From positions 1 to 31,673 of the forward strand of contig CAYGFI010000039.1 in NCBI GenBank assembly GCA_964349045.1: 31,673 nt of DNA. The letters are read 5' to 3'. This document shows, piece after piece, positions 14,612-23,500 of this stretch; within the stretch, counting starts at the first letter, position 1; each line of letters opens with the position of its first letter. The translations under genes were made by a program, and so were the position numbers. The DNA comes from JACJXF01 sp964349045 (lineage in GTDB: Bacteria > Bacteroidota > Bacteroidia > Bacteroidales > GCA-2748055). The notes beneath the pieces were generated by a model, which ran no database searches, was not told where the DNA came from, and saw nothing but the letters and a program-made list of their open reading frames with translations.

Positions 14612-15474
14612 AATTTGTAGGATAATCCCACGCCAAAAACTTCTTTTAGCTGCACCCCGGGACCTCTGGAATCATCACTTCGCAGAAGAGTTATATCATC
14701 ATCGTAAATCATGAGAACGTTAAAAGTGGCTGCAAGGAATTCATTAATTTTCATTACAACAAGAAATTCTGCGTTTATATCGATGTTACCCGGATTCTTC
14801 AGATAATTTGAGAAGAGATCGAGCTTGATCTGAGTTTCCACATTTTTCATTACAGGCTGCCTGTAATACAATTTCGCAAATCCCCCGAATTCTGCCCGGA
14901 AATTCTTCCCGGGATCTACACCAAATGCGCCAACTGAATTTAGTGTATCATCCATAACAAATGTCATTTTACCGGTTACCGGCGAAAGAAAAATATTAAA
15001 TCTTTCGTTAGGTTTATAATCCATACCCACCGAAATGGTAAGGTAGGCAGGGGAAAAGAAATCAGAAATTTTTGCAGACACATCAGGATAGTTATAACCT
15101 TTGTCGAATTGGGTTTTAAATCCAAGCATAGCACTGTAGTTCCAGTTTTTAGACGCTTTCATTCCAAACTGGGAGGATAAATCGATCCGGTCATCGCTCT
15201 TCTTTGTCAGATTACCTTGTTTGATTAAGCCATATCCAAGCCCCAGCGAATTATCCCAGCTTACATTTGCCTTTTTATAATTAGCAAAAAGATTTAAAAA
15301 AGCATTACCTGAATATGAGTTTTCACCCCCGGAAGCCCACTGATAAAAACTAACCTGTGAAAATGTAAGAGTACCCATCCCTCCGGTTTTCCAGTAGGAG
15401 GTATCAGATGGCTCCTGAGCCATTGCAGATATGCTAAAAATAAGCAGAATTAAGGAAGTAATTGCTTTATTCAT
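14608..15474 (-). CDS. DUF3078 outer-membrane beta-barrel protein
   Basis: Seen: signal peptide MNKAITSLILLIFSISAMAQ, then the DUF3078 opening YWKTGGMGTLTFSQVSFYQW with ASGGENSYSGNAFLN, followed by many alternating amphipathic strands and a terminal GVGLSYKF strand. 288 residues from the ATG at 15474; a frame start at 15489 only adds five residues before the signal peptide. Known: DUF3078 proteins are outer-membrane barrels of unknown role in Bacteroidota. A minus-strand promoter box lies 55 bp upstream. The last 4 bp overlap DUF4924 tail to tail. Confidence 0.9.
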   Translation of the reverse strand: MNKAITSLILLIFSISAMAQEPSDTSYWKTGGMGTLTFSQVSFYQWASGGENSYSGNAFLNLFANYKKANVSWDNSLGLGYGLIKQGNLTKKSDDRIDLSSQFGMKASKNWNYSAMLGFKTQFDKGYNYPDVSAKISDFFSPAYLTISVGMDYKPNERFNIFLSPVTGKMTFVMDDTLNSVGAFGVDPGKNFRAEFGGFAKLYYRQPVMKNVETQIKLDLFSNYLKNPGNIDINAEFLVVMKINEFLAATFNVLMIYDDDITLLRSDDSRGPGVQLKEVFGVGLSYKF

Positions 15475-15529
15475 GATAACTAAACTCAAGTTGTTGGTTA
15501 TGAATTTATATTTGAAATTGATTTAAGAA

Positions 15530-15537
15530 CAAAGATA
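15530..15537 (-). promoter_or_regulatory. -7 box (TATCTTTG on the minus strand) for the DUF3078 gene
   Basis: Exact TAnnTTTG match on the minus strand, 55 bp upstream of the ATG at 15474 and just after the end of the DCC gene. It suggests the barrel gene can be transcribed separately from sod and DCC. Confidence 0.4.
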
Positions 15538-15540
15538 ACA

Positions 15541-15921
15541 TCAGATCAGAAAACACTCTTTCCTCCTTCCAAACCACCTGTACCGGTTCCTGGAAACAAA
15601 CATGTAAATGCCATCCCTTATCAGAGGTGGAACAATTATAAAGCCATATAATAAATTCCATGGAAACCTTAAACGCCGGGCGATGCGAAGCGCCGCACCG
15701 GATAATTGATATATTTTCCCGTTTTCGATCAGGATAATTGAGGAAGGATAATTCTTATCGTACACAGGTAATCCCTCGATTTGCGACACATCTTCACTTT
15801 GCAAAGGGATTAAAGAAAAGATCTTTTTTTTATCCCTCTTAATTATAAACCGGACACTGCCACTGCAAAGGTGACAAAATCCATCAAACAAAACAACAGG
15901 TTGTTTATGGTAATATGTCAA
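15541..15921 (-). CDS. DCC family thiol-disulfide oxidoreductase-like protein (DUF393)
   Basis: Seen: 126 residues with the defining VVLFDGFCHLCSGSVRFIIK segment, a C-x2-C thioredoxin-like pair in the FDGxCxLC signature, then FSLIPLQSE, a predicted strand-helix core (SSIILIENGKIYQLSGAAL) and a C-terminal YMFVSRNRYRWFGRRKECFL, where the family usually has Y..va.nRy..fG. Known: a thioredoxin-fold family with a proposed redox function, not biochemically settled. It lies 21 bp after the superoxide dismutase stop in the same direction, so the pair may be one redox-related transcript. Confidence 0.9.
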   Translation of the reverse strand: MTYYHKQPVVLFDGFCHLCSGSVRFIIKRDKKKIFSLIPLQSEDVSQIEGLPVYDKNYPSSIILIENGKIYQLSGAALRIARRLRFPWNLLYGFIIVPPLIRDGIYMFVSRNRYRWFGRRKECFLI

Positions 15922-15942
15922 TGTTTCAGCTATGTTCCTGTA

Positions 15943-16695
15943 TTATTTTAACAGATTACCGGATACATAATTCCAGTCCACAAGATTCCAGAAAGCCGCG
16001 ATATAGTCAGCCCTCCTATTCTGATACTTCAGGTAATATGCATGTTCCCAGACATCGATACACATCAGGGGACGGCCTTTTTCTATTGAGATATTCATAA
16101 GAGGATTATCCTGGTTTGGAGAAGACACGATCTTCAACTTACCATCCTGCTTAATCAGCCATGCCCAGCCGGAACCAAAAACCCCGGTAGCTGCTTTGGA
16201 AAAAGCTTCTTTGAAAGCCGTGAAACTTCCAAAGTCTTTTTCAATTTTTTTTAACAATTCTCCGGTGGGTTCTCCTCCGCCTTTCGGACTAAGTGTAAGC
16301 CAGTAAAAATTATGATTGTAATACCCGCCTCCATTGTTTCGCAAGCCGGCAGAGTATTTATCTATTCCGGCAAATATCTCTTCAATACTGCGACCCTCCA
16401 GCTTTTCATCTTTAACCAGCTGATTGAAATTTTTTGTATAAGCTGCATGGTGTTTACCATAATGAATCTCCATGGTTTGTGCATCAATATGCGGTTCCAG
16501 AGCATTAAATGCATAAGGAAGAGTTAACTGTAGAAATTCCCCGGTTGAGGGTGAGAGTGAGGTTGATGTTGAGGTTGATGTTGAGGTTGAGAGTGAGGTT
16601 GAGGCTGCGTGTGCCCTGGCCATAATGACTGACGGAGCAACTACTGCCCCGGCGCTCATCAGTAAACCGTTTTTTAAAAATTCGCGTTTGTTCAT
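15943..16695 (-). CDS. sodB: Exported iron/manganese superoxide dismutase
   Basis: Converts superoxide to oxygen and hydrogen peroxide. Seen: metal ligands in the expected places, His78 (EIHYGKHHAAY), His128 (YNHNFYW), and Asp and His of DVWEHAYYLKY; also GSGWAWLI and NQDNPLM. Unlike cytosolic forms it starts with MNKREFLKNGLLMSAGAVVA, a Tat-like leader (KREFLK, with one Arg rather than the RR pair), followed by a Ser/Thr linker (about residues 31-51) encoded by a hexamer repeat. The frame opens at 16740; the ATG at 16695 puts the leader at the true N-terminus. Likely envelope or lipoprotein-like location. Iron versus manganese preference cannot be settled from sequence alone. Confidence 0.93.
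   Translation of the reverse strand: MNKREFLKNGLLMSAGAVVAPSVIMARAHAASTSLSTSTSTSTSTSLSPSTGEFLQLTLPYAFNALEPHIDAQTMEIHYGKHHAAYTKNFNQLVKDEKLEGRSIEEIFAGIDKYSAGLRNNGGGYYNHNFYWLTLSPKGGGEPTGELLKKIEKDFGSFTAFKEAFSKAATGVFGSGWAWLIKQDGKLKIVSSPNQDNPLMNISIEKGRPLMCIDVWEHAYYLKYQNRRADYIAAFWNLVDWNYVSGNLLK
16543..16606. repeat. GAGGTT/GATGTT hexamer repeat inside sodB
   Basis: On the plus strand GAGGTT, GATGTT and GAGAGT hexamers run head to tail. Read on the minus strand they encode alternating Ser and Thr between the export leader and the catalytic domain. The same hexamer is found at 25047-25116 in another gene in a different reading. Confidence 0.85.
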
Positions 16696-16757
16696 GGTTT
16701 GGTATTTTTGGTTAAACAGGGATTGGGGGGTTTTGTTCATTTTTGCTTTGAAAACTT

Positions 16758-16822
16758 GATGACGTGACGACGTGACGGACGTGACGGACGTGACGGACGT
16801 GACGAACGTGACGAACGTGAGG
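16758..16822. repeat. GTGACGGAC/GTGACGAAC tandem array (period 9)
   Basis: Cores at 16764, 16772, 16781, 16790, 16799, 16808 and a variant GTGAGG at 16817; spacing is exactly 9 bp from 16772. It lies in the divergent spacer between sodB and the VOC gene. Confidence 0.9.
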
Positions 16823-16906
16823 ATGGAGGAGTAGTTTCATCGTTATATTCATCACGATTTTGCATGTTACTTTTTCAAAAGAATTCCCGAAAATAAAAAA
16901 AAATAT

Positions 16907-16914
16907 TAATTTTG
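16907..16914 (+). promoter_or_regulatory. -7 box (TAATTTTG) for the VOC gene
   Basis: Exact TAnnTTTG match 15 bp before the ATG at 16930, giving a very short leader. No clear -33 element at standard spacing. Confidence 0.45.
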
Positions 16915-16929
16915 CCCCAAATTTAAACC

Positions 16930-18036
16930 ATGTTAAAAGAAAAGATAATCAGCGGTATACAACAGATCGGGATCGGAGTTTCAAACGTTCGTGAGGCATG
17001 GAACTGGTATCGTGAGCATTTTGGGATGGATATCAAGATTTTTGAGGATGCAGCAGTTGCGGAACTTATGTTGCAATATACCGGAGGTGAGCCCAGAAAA
17101 CGTCATGCTGCACTCACCATGAATCTGCAGGGTGGAGGCGGATTCGAGATCTGGCAATACGTGGGAAGAACTCCCGATGCCCCGGTAAACGAAATACTTG
17201 CAGGCGATCTGGGAATATATATTACTAAAATTAAAACCCGCAACGTTAAGACCACTTTCGAAACCTTCCGGAAGAAAAATCTGAATCTGAATGAAATATC
17301 CATCGGTCCCGATGGTAAAGAACATTTTTTTGTAAGAGATCCTTATAATAATCTATTTCAGGTTGTTGAAGGACACTCCTGGTTCAGAATAGATCGTAAG
17401 AAATCTACCGGTGCGGCATTCGGAGCTATCATAGGAGTATCGGATATCGTAAAAGCCCGTAAAGTTTATTCCGATATCCTGGGTTACGACACGGTAATTT
17501 ATGATAAAGAAGGAGTTTTCGAAGACCTGAAGTGTCTTCCGGGTGGAGATAAGACCTTCCGCAGGGTATTGCTGATGCACAGCAAACCAAGGCTTGGTTC
17601 GTTTTCAAGAGTACTGGGACCCAGCGTCATGGAACTCATCCAGGTTACAGATCGTCAACCGAATCAGATTTTTAAAGACCGATTCTGGGGTGATTTGGGT
17701 TTTATTCATTTGTGCTATGATATCAAGGGAATGGATGCTCTCAGGATTGAATGCAAGAGCAAAGGTTTTGCCTTCACAGTCGACAGCACCCATACTTTGA
17801 AAACCGATACTTTTGATATGGGTGAGGCAGCAGGACATTTTGCCTACATCGAAGATCCCGATGGCACACTGATTGAGTTTGTGGAAACCGATAAAATCCC
17901 TATTATAAAAAAGTTAGGCTGGTATCTCGATCTTCGCAAACGCGATCCCAGTAAACCCCTTCCGAACTGGATTCTTAAGACATTGAAATACAGCAGGGTG
18001 AAAGAGAGGCATTTGTTGGAGACAAGAAAGTTTTGA
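16930..18036 (+). CDS. Two-domain VOC (glyoxalase/dioxygenase superfamily) protein
   Basis: Seen: 368 residues with two VOC modules, about 10-150 and 160-320. Module 1 starts QIGIGVSNVREAWNWYREHFG; module 2 has GVSDIVKARKVYSDILGY, then VMELIQV, GFIHLCYDI and YIEDPDGTLIEFVE. The His of FIHL and the Glu residues of MELI and LIEF could bind a divalent metal. The layout is like 4-hydroxyphenylpyruvate dioxygenase, but I see no convincing substrate-specific signature, so the reaction is left open. After residue 320 there is a basic tail (YLDLRKRDPSKPLPNWILKT). ATG at 16930 with a promoter box 15 bp upstream. It faces the SDR gene with a repeat hairpin between. Confidence 0.85.
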   Translation: MLKEKIISGIQQIGIGVSNVREAWNWYREHFGMDIKIFEDAAVAELMLQYTGGEPRKRHAALTMNLQGGGGFEIWQYVGRTPDAPVNEILAGDLGIYITKIKTRNVKTTFETFRKKNLNLNEISIGPDGKEHFFVRDPYNNLFQVVEGHSWFRIDRKKSTGAAFGAIIGVSDIVKARKVYSDILGYDTVIYDKEGVFEDLKCLPGGDKTFRRVLLMHSKPRLGSFSRVLGPSVMELIQVTDRQPNQIFKDRFWGDLGFIHLCYDIKGMDALRIECKSKGFAFTVDSTHTLKTDTFDMGEAAGHFAYIEDPDGTLIEFVETDKIPIIKKLGWYLDLRKRDPSKPLPNWILKTLKYSRVKERHLLETRKF

Positions 18037-18050
18037 CGAACCTGATGGTG

Positions 18051-18136
18051 GTGACGGGCGTGACGGGCGTGATGGCGTGACAACGTTTCAATCGTTACGA
18101 CCGTCGTCATGTCGTCACGCCATCACGATCCTCACG
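18051..18136. repeat. GTGACGGGC array arranged as an inverted repeat between convergent genes
   Basis: Left half has GTGACG cores at 18051 and 18060, GTGATG at 18069 and GTGAC at 18077; the right half has the complementary CGTCAC/CATCAC orientation. GATGGCGTGAC (18071-18081) and GTCACGCCATC (18114-18124) are perfect 11-bp arms, with an inner AACG/CGTT pair. It lies between the ends of the VOC and SDR genes, where a bidirectional terminator would be expected. Confidence 0.8.
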
Positions 18137-18140
18137 ATCT

Positions 18141-18947
18141 TCAAACTCTCCTTACCTTTCTCGCCAGCAGATAAGCCAGTCCTGGCAAAAACCTTTTGAA
18201 ATACACCATGAGCACCTCCCTGCCGCCGGTATAAACATCTCTTTTATCTTTACGAATACCGTTTATAATATCCATTGCGCATTTTTCCACCGGTGTTCCA
18301 TACTCCTGCCCGTGATCCATGATGTTCTGCGGCTTACCATCAGGACCCAGCGCGCCCAGGGAGATATTGGTCCTGACCCTGCCAGGACAAACCATTGTGG
18401 TGCGAATCCCCTGATCATAGTATTCTGCCAGCAGGGACTCATAAAATCCATACATGGCATGTTTGGATGCCGCATAAGCCGAGCGCAGTGGAAAACCAAA
18501 CTTTCCTGTTACACTGCTCACCGCCACTATGTGCCCATACCCGGATGAAAGCATAGAAGGCATCAGGCTTTTAGTAAGTATAACACCCGAGAAATAGTTA
18601 ATCTCCATGATCTTCCGGTCGGTCTCAATACTGGTTTCCATCACCAGGGATCTCTGGGAAATCCCGCCATTATTAATAAGAATATCGATACGTCCAAAAA
18701 TTCTGAGCGCTTCTTTTGCTTTTTCTTCGAGGTTACCGGGATCTCCAAGGTCCAGGGGAAGGATATAGACATTCTCAGACTCCAGGGGAAGTCCTGCCTT
18801 TACGCGCTCTAATTCATCCTTACGTCTGCTTGATAAGATCAGGCGCGTATCCCATTTTGCAAGTAAGTTCGCCAGCTCTTCTCCTATTCCGGATGAAGCT
18901 CCTGTGATCCAGATTACTTTATTATTATAAAACTTTTTGTTATTCAC
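18141..18947 (-). CDS. Short-chain dehydrogenase/reductase
   Basis: NAD(P)-dependent oxidoreductase. Seen: 268 residues, classical SDR. The cofactor loop is WITGASSGIGEELA (TGxxxGxG), followed by SSRRKDEL (Arg after the second strand, which favours NADP), LPLDLGDP, NNGGISQRS (NNAG variant), catalytic Ser in VAVSSVTGKFG, and YAASK (Tyr and Lys). The C-terminal LMVYFKRFLPGLAYLLARKV is hydrophobic and basic, suggesting membrane association, as in DHRS7-like SDRs that act on lipids. ATG at 18947, 17 bp after the stop of the acyltransferase gene, so probably one transcript. Substrate unknown; a lipid role is inferred. Confidence 0.92.
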   Translation of the reverse strand: MNNKKFYNNKVIWITGASSGIGEELANLLAKWDTRLILSSRRKDELERVKAGLPLESENVYILPLDLGDPGNLEEKAKEALRIFGRIDILINNGGISQRSLVMETSIETDRKIMEINYFSGVILTKSLMPSMLSSGYGHIVAVSSVTGKFGFPLRSAYAASKHAMYGFYESLLAEYYDQGIRTTMVCPGRVRTNISLGALGPDGKPQNIMDHGQEYGTPVEKCAMDIINGIRKDKRDVYTGGREVLMVYFKRFLPGLAYLLARKVRRV

Positions 18948-18964
18948 CGGGAACCTGATTTATT

Positions 18965-20374
18965 TTAATATTTTCCTCTTCCTGTCTTATCTTCTTTTGG
19001 TTTAATCGACTCCATAAACTGATCAGTAATGTCGTTCATAACAGCATTAATTTCATCATACAACACCATCAGCCTGATAATACGGTTATCTTTTCCCCTC
19101 TTTAATAACCTGAACCGGGTTGCTGCAATAAGTTTCTTACATGAAAAACTGTAGAACAGGGCAAAATAACCGGTGGTGAGCATCACAAACATACCTGCCC
19201 AGGGAATCCAGGCAGGACCTGTGAATATTGCAAGCAGAATTCCCGCGACACTATAATATATCAGAAATATCACTAATGCTAATCCGAATCTGAATGAATT
19301 CTCGAATTGTGGATCTTTGACATTTTTAATCATTCTCTGGGGAATGGTATAAGGAATGAAATTTACCAGCCAACCTGCTAAAAATACCGGAGAAAGAATA
19401 ATCAGCAATAAGGATTGTAAACCGATTCTTAAAACAGAATAACCTTTCCCGCTGATGACCCAGTTTCGAATGCTTAATTCACTCAACCCGGTCATATATT
19501 CTGCAACCTTTTCAGAAAGCCGGTGTATTTTTCCAGGATCAGTGACCATGTTCTGATCGAGAATACTGATCATCTGCTTGTCTGCCTGAAATTTTTTGTA
19601 CAGGCTGCTTCCACTTATTCCAGTGCGATTACGCATACGACTGTTGTAGATACTACGTAAGTCTTGAAACATATCATAATGTTCCACATTTTCAATGTTA
19701 ATTATGATCTTTTTCATTTCTTCTGCCAGCCTGTCTTTGATAGAATTCATTGCCTTTGCCGGGTTCTCATGGTATGCATCCATGTATTCCGACACTTCTA
19801 TGGGTTTGCCGTAAATCACGAGCAGGTCCTGCCGGATTTTCCGGTAATGCTCAAAATCAATTCCTACCGGAACTATTTTCACGCTGTTGACTTTCCCAAA
19901 ATCTTCCTGAGCTTTGAAAGCAATCCTGAATGTACCTTTCACAAGTGGGCGCAACCTGCGCTTATCTCCATGACTTCCTTCAGGCATGAGACAGACGCTG
20001 TAACAATCTCTCAGAATATCAAGACATATATTAAAGGTAACATCGTTTTTAGAAAGTTCTTCGGCCCCGTCGCGGATACGATATATGGGAAGCATCTTCA
20101 GGAAAGTAAGAATCTTTCTCTGAAATTTTTTCTTAAATATATCAGCCCGGGCCATAAATACAACGTTAAGTCGGGCAGTGTCGAGTACGATCAGAGCATC
20201 CATCAGAGCATTCTGGTGGTTTGGGGTAAATATTACCGGACTCCCATAGGGAATGTTCTCTCTGCCAACAACCTCCACTTTTTTATAAAATAAGTGAAAC
20301 ACCAGTAACTGGTATGCTTTCAGAAGAATATAAAAGAAGTTGAACTTATGGATTCTGGTACCGGTATTGGTCAT
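18965..20374 (-). CDS. Membrane lysophospholipid/glycerol-phosphate acyltransferase-like protein
   Basis: Seen: 469 residues. The PlsC-type domain is in the first about 230 residues, with VIFTPNHQNALMDALIVL (the NHxxxxD catalytic motif), AELSKNDVTFN and LMPEGSHGDKRRLRPLVKGT (the EGxxG-type substrate motif), and IVPVGIDFEHY. A helical linker follows. Then come three or four hydrophobic segments (SLLLIILSPVFLAGWLVNF, FGLALVIFLIYYSVAGILLA, IPWAGMFVMLTTGYFALFYS) and a cytoplasmic helix. Known: PlsC-family enzymes acylate lysophosphatidate or glycerol 3-phosphate; the membrane C-terminus is an extension seen in Bacteroidota homologues. It is first in the pair with the SDR gene. The acyl acceptor is not predictable from sequence. 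Confidence 0.9.
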   Translation of the reverse strand: MTNTGTRIHKFNFFYILLKAYQLLVFHLFYKKVEVVGRENIPYGSPVIFTPNHQNALMDALIVLDTARLNVVFMARADIFKKKFQRKILTFLKMLPIYRIRDGAEELSKNDVTFNICLDILRDCYSVCLMPEGSHGDKRRLRPLVKGTFRIAFKAQEDFGKVNSVKIVPVGIDFEHYRKIRQDLLVIYGKPIEVSEYMDAYHENPAKAMNSIKDRLAEEMKKIIINIENVEHYDMFQDLRSIYNSRMRNRTGISGSSLYKKFQADKQMISILDQNMVTDPGKIHRLSEKVAEYMTGLSELSIRNWVISGKGYSVLRIGLQSLLLIILSPVFLAGWLVNFIPYTIPQRMIKNVKDPQFENSFRFGLALVIFLIYYSVAGILLAIFTGPAWIPWAGMFVMLTTGYFALFYSFSCKKLIAATRFRLLKRGKDNRIIRLMVLYDEINAVMNDITDQFMESIKPKEDKTGRGKY

Positions 20375-20417
20375 GACTGGAGTTTGGGGAATAATGGAGC
20401 CAAATTAAGACAAAAAA

Positions 20418-20490
20418 AATTAAGCGCAAAGACGGGGAATTTCTTTTCATATTAAGCGCAGATAACATTTCATGTTATCGCTGAGACGCG
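20418..20490. repeat. TTAAGCGCAAAG-type repeats and a palindrome between the acyltransferase and the oxidoreductase
   Basis: TTAAGCGCAAAGAC starts at 20420 and ATTAAGCGCAG at 20451. Next to the second copy, GATAACAT (20461-20468) and ATGTTATC (20472-20479) are perfect 8-bp arms with a 3-nt loop. The rest of this 188-bp spacer shows no gene. The motif matches the one at 12608-12661. Confidence 0.6.
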
Positions 20491-20562
20491 GCTTTAAATC
20501 GCAGTTTTTTATTATGCAGAAAAAACTTCTGCACACCTGAATGCTCCATTTTTCAAATTTAT

Positions 20563-23500
20563 TCACTTGAGAGTTGTTTCCGGTAACCCATCCCCTTCCA
20601 GCCTAAGCCTCTTAAAATACCCCGGTACCTCTTTTCCCATCATCTCATCAACATACATTTTAGCAAGGTACTGGCTCAGCATAAATCCCTGTCCTCTCAG
20701 ACCCAGGAACATGCCTTTCGCCGGATCAATAATCATGCGGGGTTCAATGTAGTAGCCCGACCAGATAGCCTGGAATCCAACAGAAGAAAGTTCCGGTATC
20801 CAATCCATGAAGACCTCCGATACTATTTCAATAAATTCCCTTGTGTTAACTTTCAGGTTCTGACCTGCCTCGAGCCCTTCCGTGGCAGGTGACGCACATC
20901 CGATAACCTGTCCGGTTTCGGCAAGCTGCTGACCATAAACAGCCACAAAACCTTTGTACCTGCGTCTGTCAATAAGCATCGGTAATGGAACACCGTTAAT
21001 CCCAAGCATCGGCATTCTGCGGGTGATGAATGCCTGGTGCCGCACCGGGTACAGACCTGTTTCAAAACCCAGTTTCCTGGCCATGCTCTCTCCTCCTTCT
21101 CCTAATGCATTTACAAATACCTCCGTCTGAAATTCGGTGAATTTCCCTTTATTGTCCCTTACCAGCGCTATAAAATCCTTTCCTTCTTTCCTGATGTCCT
21201 CAAGCGTTACATCTTCCATCAGACTTCCCCCTTTGCCAAGGGCGATGTTCCTTAACAAATCGATTGTTTTTCCGGGACTGGCCTGCCAGCAGTTCCTTGT
21301 AACAAGCGCCGAAAGGTACTTACTACCATTCGGGTTAAAGGCTGAAGAAATCACTTTCCGGAAATCCTTTGGTTCAATCATAAAAGCGTCCTGCCATTCT
21401 TTTGTTTTTCCGAGGGAGTTGTACGAAGCCTCATCGTGGGCGAAGTTGACATACAGGATCTTGCGGAAATCAATGTTTTTGATTTTCTGCAGATCTTCAA
21501 AAAGATGAAGGTTGTGAGTGGCTATCTCCGAAAGTTCCGGCAGGCTGAATGCCGGTCTGCCACCTGCTATATTTCTCCACGAAGCGCCATGCCCGGAATT
21601 TATCAGCATGGGTTCCAGCCCGGCCTCAGCCAGGTACCGGAAAACTGATGACCCGCCAATTCCTCCCCCGGCAACAAGCGATTTAACCCGTATTCTCTCT
21701 GTTTTAAAGCGACCACTTCCGATAATGACTTCATCGGCATCTTCACGCGGATACAACTCCGACAACTCCAGTTGGTTCGACATAGGTCCGCGGGGTGTCG
21801 GTTCACCTATAACAGAGATGCCATATTCGGTAATAGCCTGTTTCAGCCGTTTGATACAGCGTTTACCGCGACAAGCTCCCATTCCCAGGCGAGTGGTGTG
21901 TTTGATCTCATCCACGGATATAAACTTACGATCGCCAACCACTTCGAGGATATCTTCCATTTTTACATCATCGCAGTGGCAGATATACGATTCAGAGGGA
22001 GTAGAATCATACTCAGATGGCTTTTCCATCGTAACAGGATCGGGATAATCAGTAATATTGATAAATCCACGTACCTGCATCAGCGCCTCGCCCTTTAAAT
22101 CAAGGCTCCGGATCCTCGCTATATTAGTTTTGTTCTTTTTTACCAGTACTTTTTCTATCACTCCCCGACCCTTTTTTACTCCCCCGTTATCAACCAGGAA
22201 AACCTCTGTTCCTTCCGGAACAATAAATTCCAAGGGTAAAAACAGTTTATCGTTTTTGAGATTGTATCCGAATATAGCGAGCCCCGGACACTGGTACACG
22301 CACTCCATGCAGCCGGTGCATCTGTTGAAATCGATCTGAGGAACTGTGCTGGTGCTGGTTTTAGTGATGGCGCCATGAGGACAGGCGAATTCACAAGGGT
22401 TACAGGCGAAACCGTACACGCAATCGATCAGTACAAAAGTCTTTTCCATACTTCGTTCAGCAGTGGGCTTATAGGGCTCATTAATTACTTTCGATGGATG
22501 TTGTTGCGAATCGATGTACTCTTTGGATAATTCGAGGAATGAATTGTAATTGTAATCTTCGCCCATTTCTTCGAGAATCTCAAAGGCCACCTGCCTGCCT
22601 CTGAGGACAGCAGATGTTCCTTCACCTATACGGACAGCATCGCCCGCACCGTAACACCGGCGCCCAAATACCTCACGACCCTTGCGAAGCAGAAGATCAT
22701 CCTGAATCAGCCCGGTACAGATATTGATCGCATCGATCCCGCTGATAACTTTCTCAGTGCCGGGAATTGGCTTAAAGTCTTTGCAGTCGGCAACTATCGC
22801 CCCTGTAATACCATCATTTTGTTCGTTGGGAACAGCTTTTACCAGGATTTTTGACGTCATAACCGGAATACCCAGTCTTTTCACCCGGTTTGCCTGTACG
22901 GGGAATCCCCCTTCGAAAGGCATTGCTTCAATAATTGCCGTCACTTTTGCCCCGGCCTGCATAAGCTGGTATGAGGTGAGGTACCCGATGTTTCCCGCAC
23001 CCACTGTCAAAACATTTTTACCTAAGAGAGTAAATTCCTGGTTCATCATTTTCTGAAATACGGCTGCCGTGTAAACGCCCGGCAAGTCATCATTCCGGAA
23101 ACTCGGCATAAAAGGTACAGCGCCTGTGGCAATAACCAGGTACACGGCTTCAACATAATAAATTTCCGAAGTACGGTTATTTTTTACGGCCAGTCTTCCT
23201 CCCCCGAAAATATCCCAGACCGTGGAATTCAGGAAAATACCTTCATGGTTTTCTCCGGCCAGGGCATGAGCAATTTCAAAACCACGCATCCCTCCGAACT
23301 TTTTTTCCTTCTCGAAAAAGAAAAACTGGTGGGTCTGCATCAGGAACTGTCCGCCGATCTTATCATTGCTGTCGATCACTATATTTTCAATCCCGTGAAT
23401 GTTAAGTTCTTCACGTGCTGCAAGTCCGGCAGGTCCTGCTCCCACGATTGCCACGTGAGTTTTATAAACCTTCACTCCCCTTTTTTTTTCGGGGGATTTT

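Noticed and set aside
16758..16822. CRISPR array
   Set aside because: Units are 9 bp with no unique spacers, and no cas gene is near. The other GTGACG arrays fail for the same reasons.
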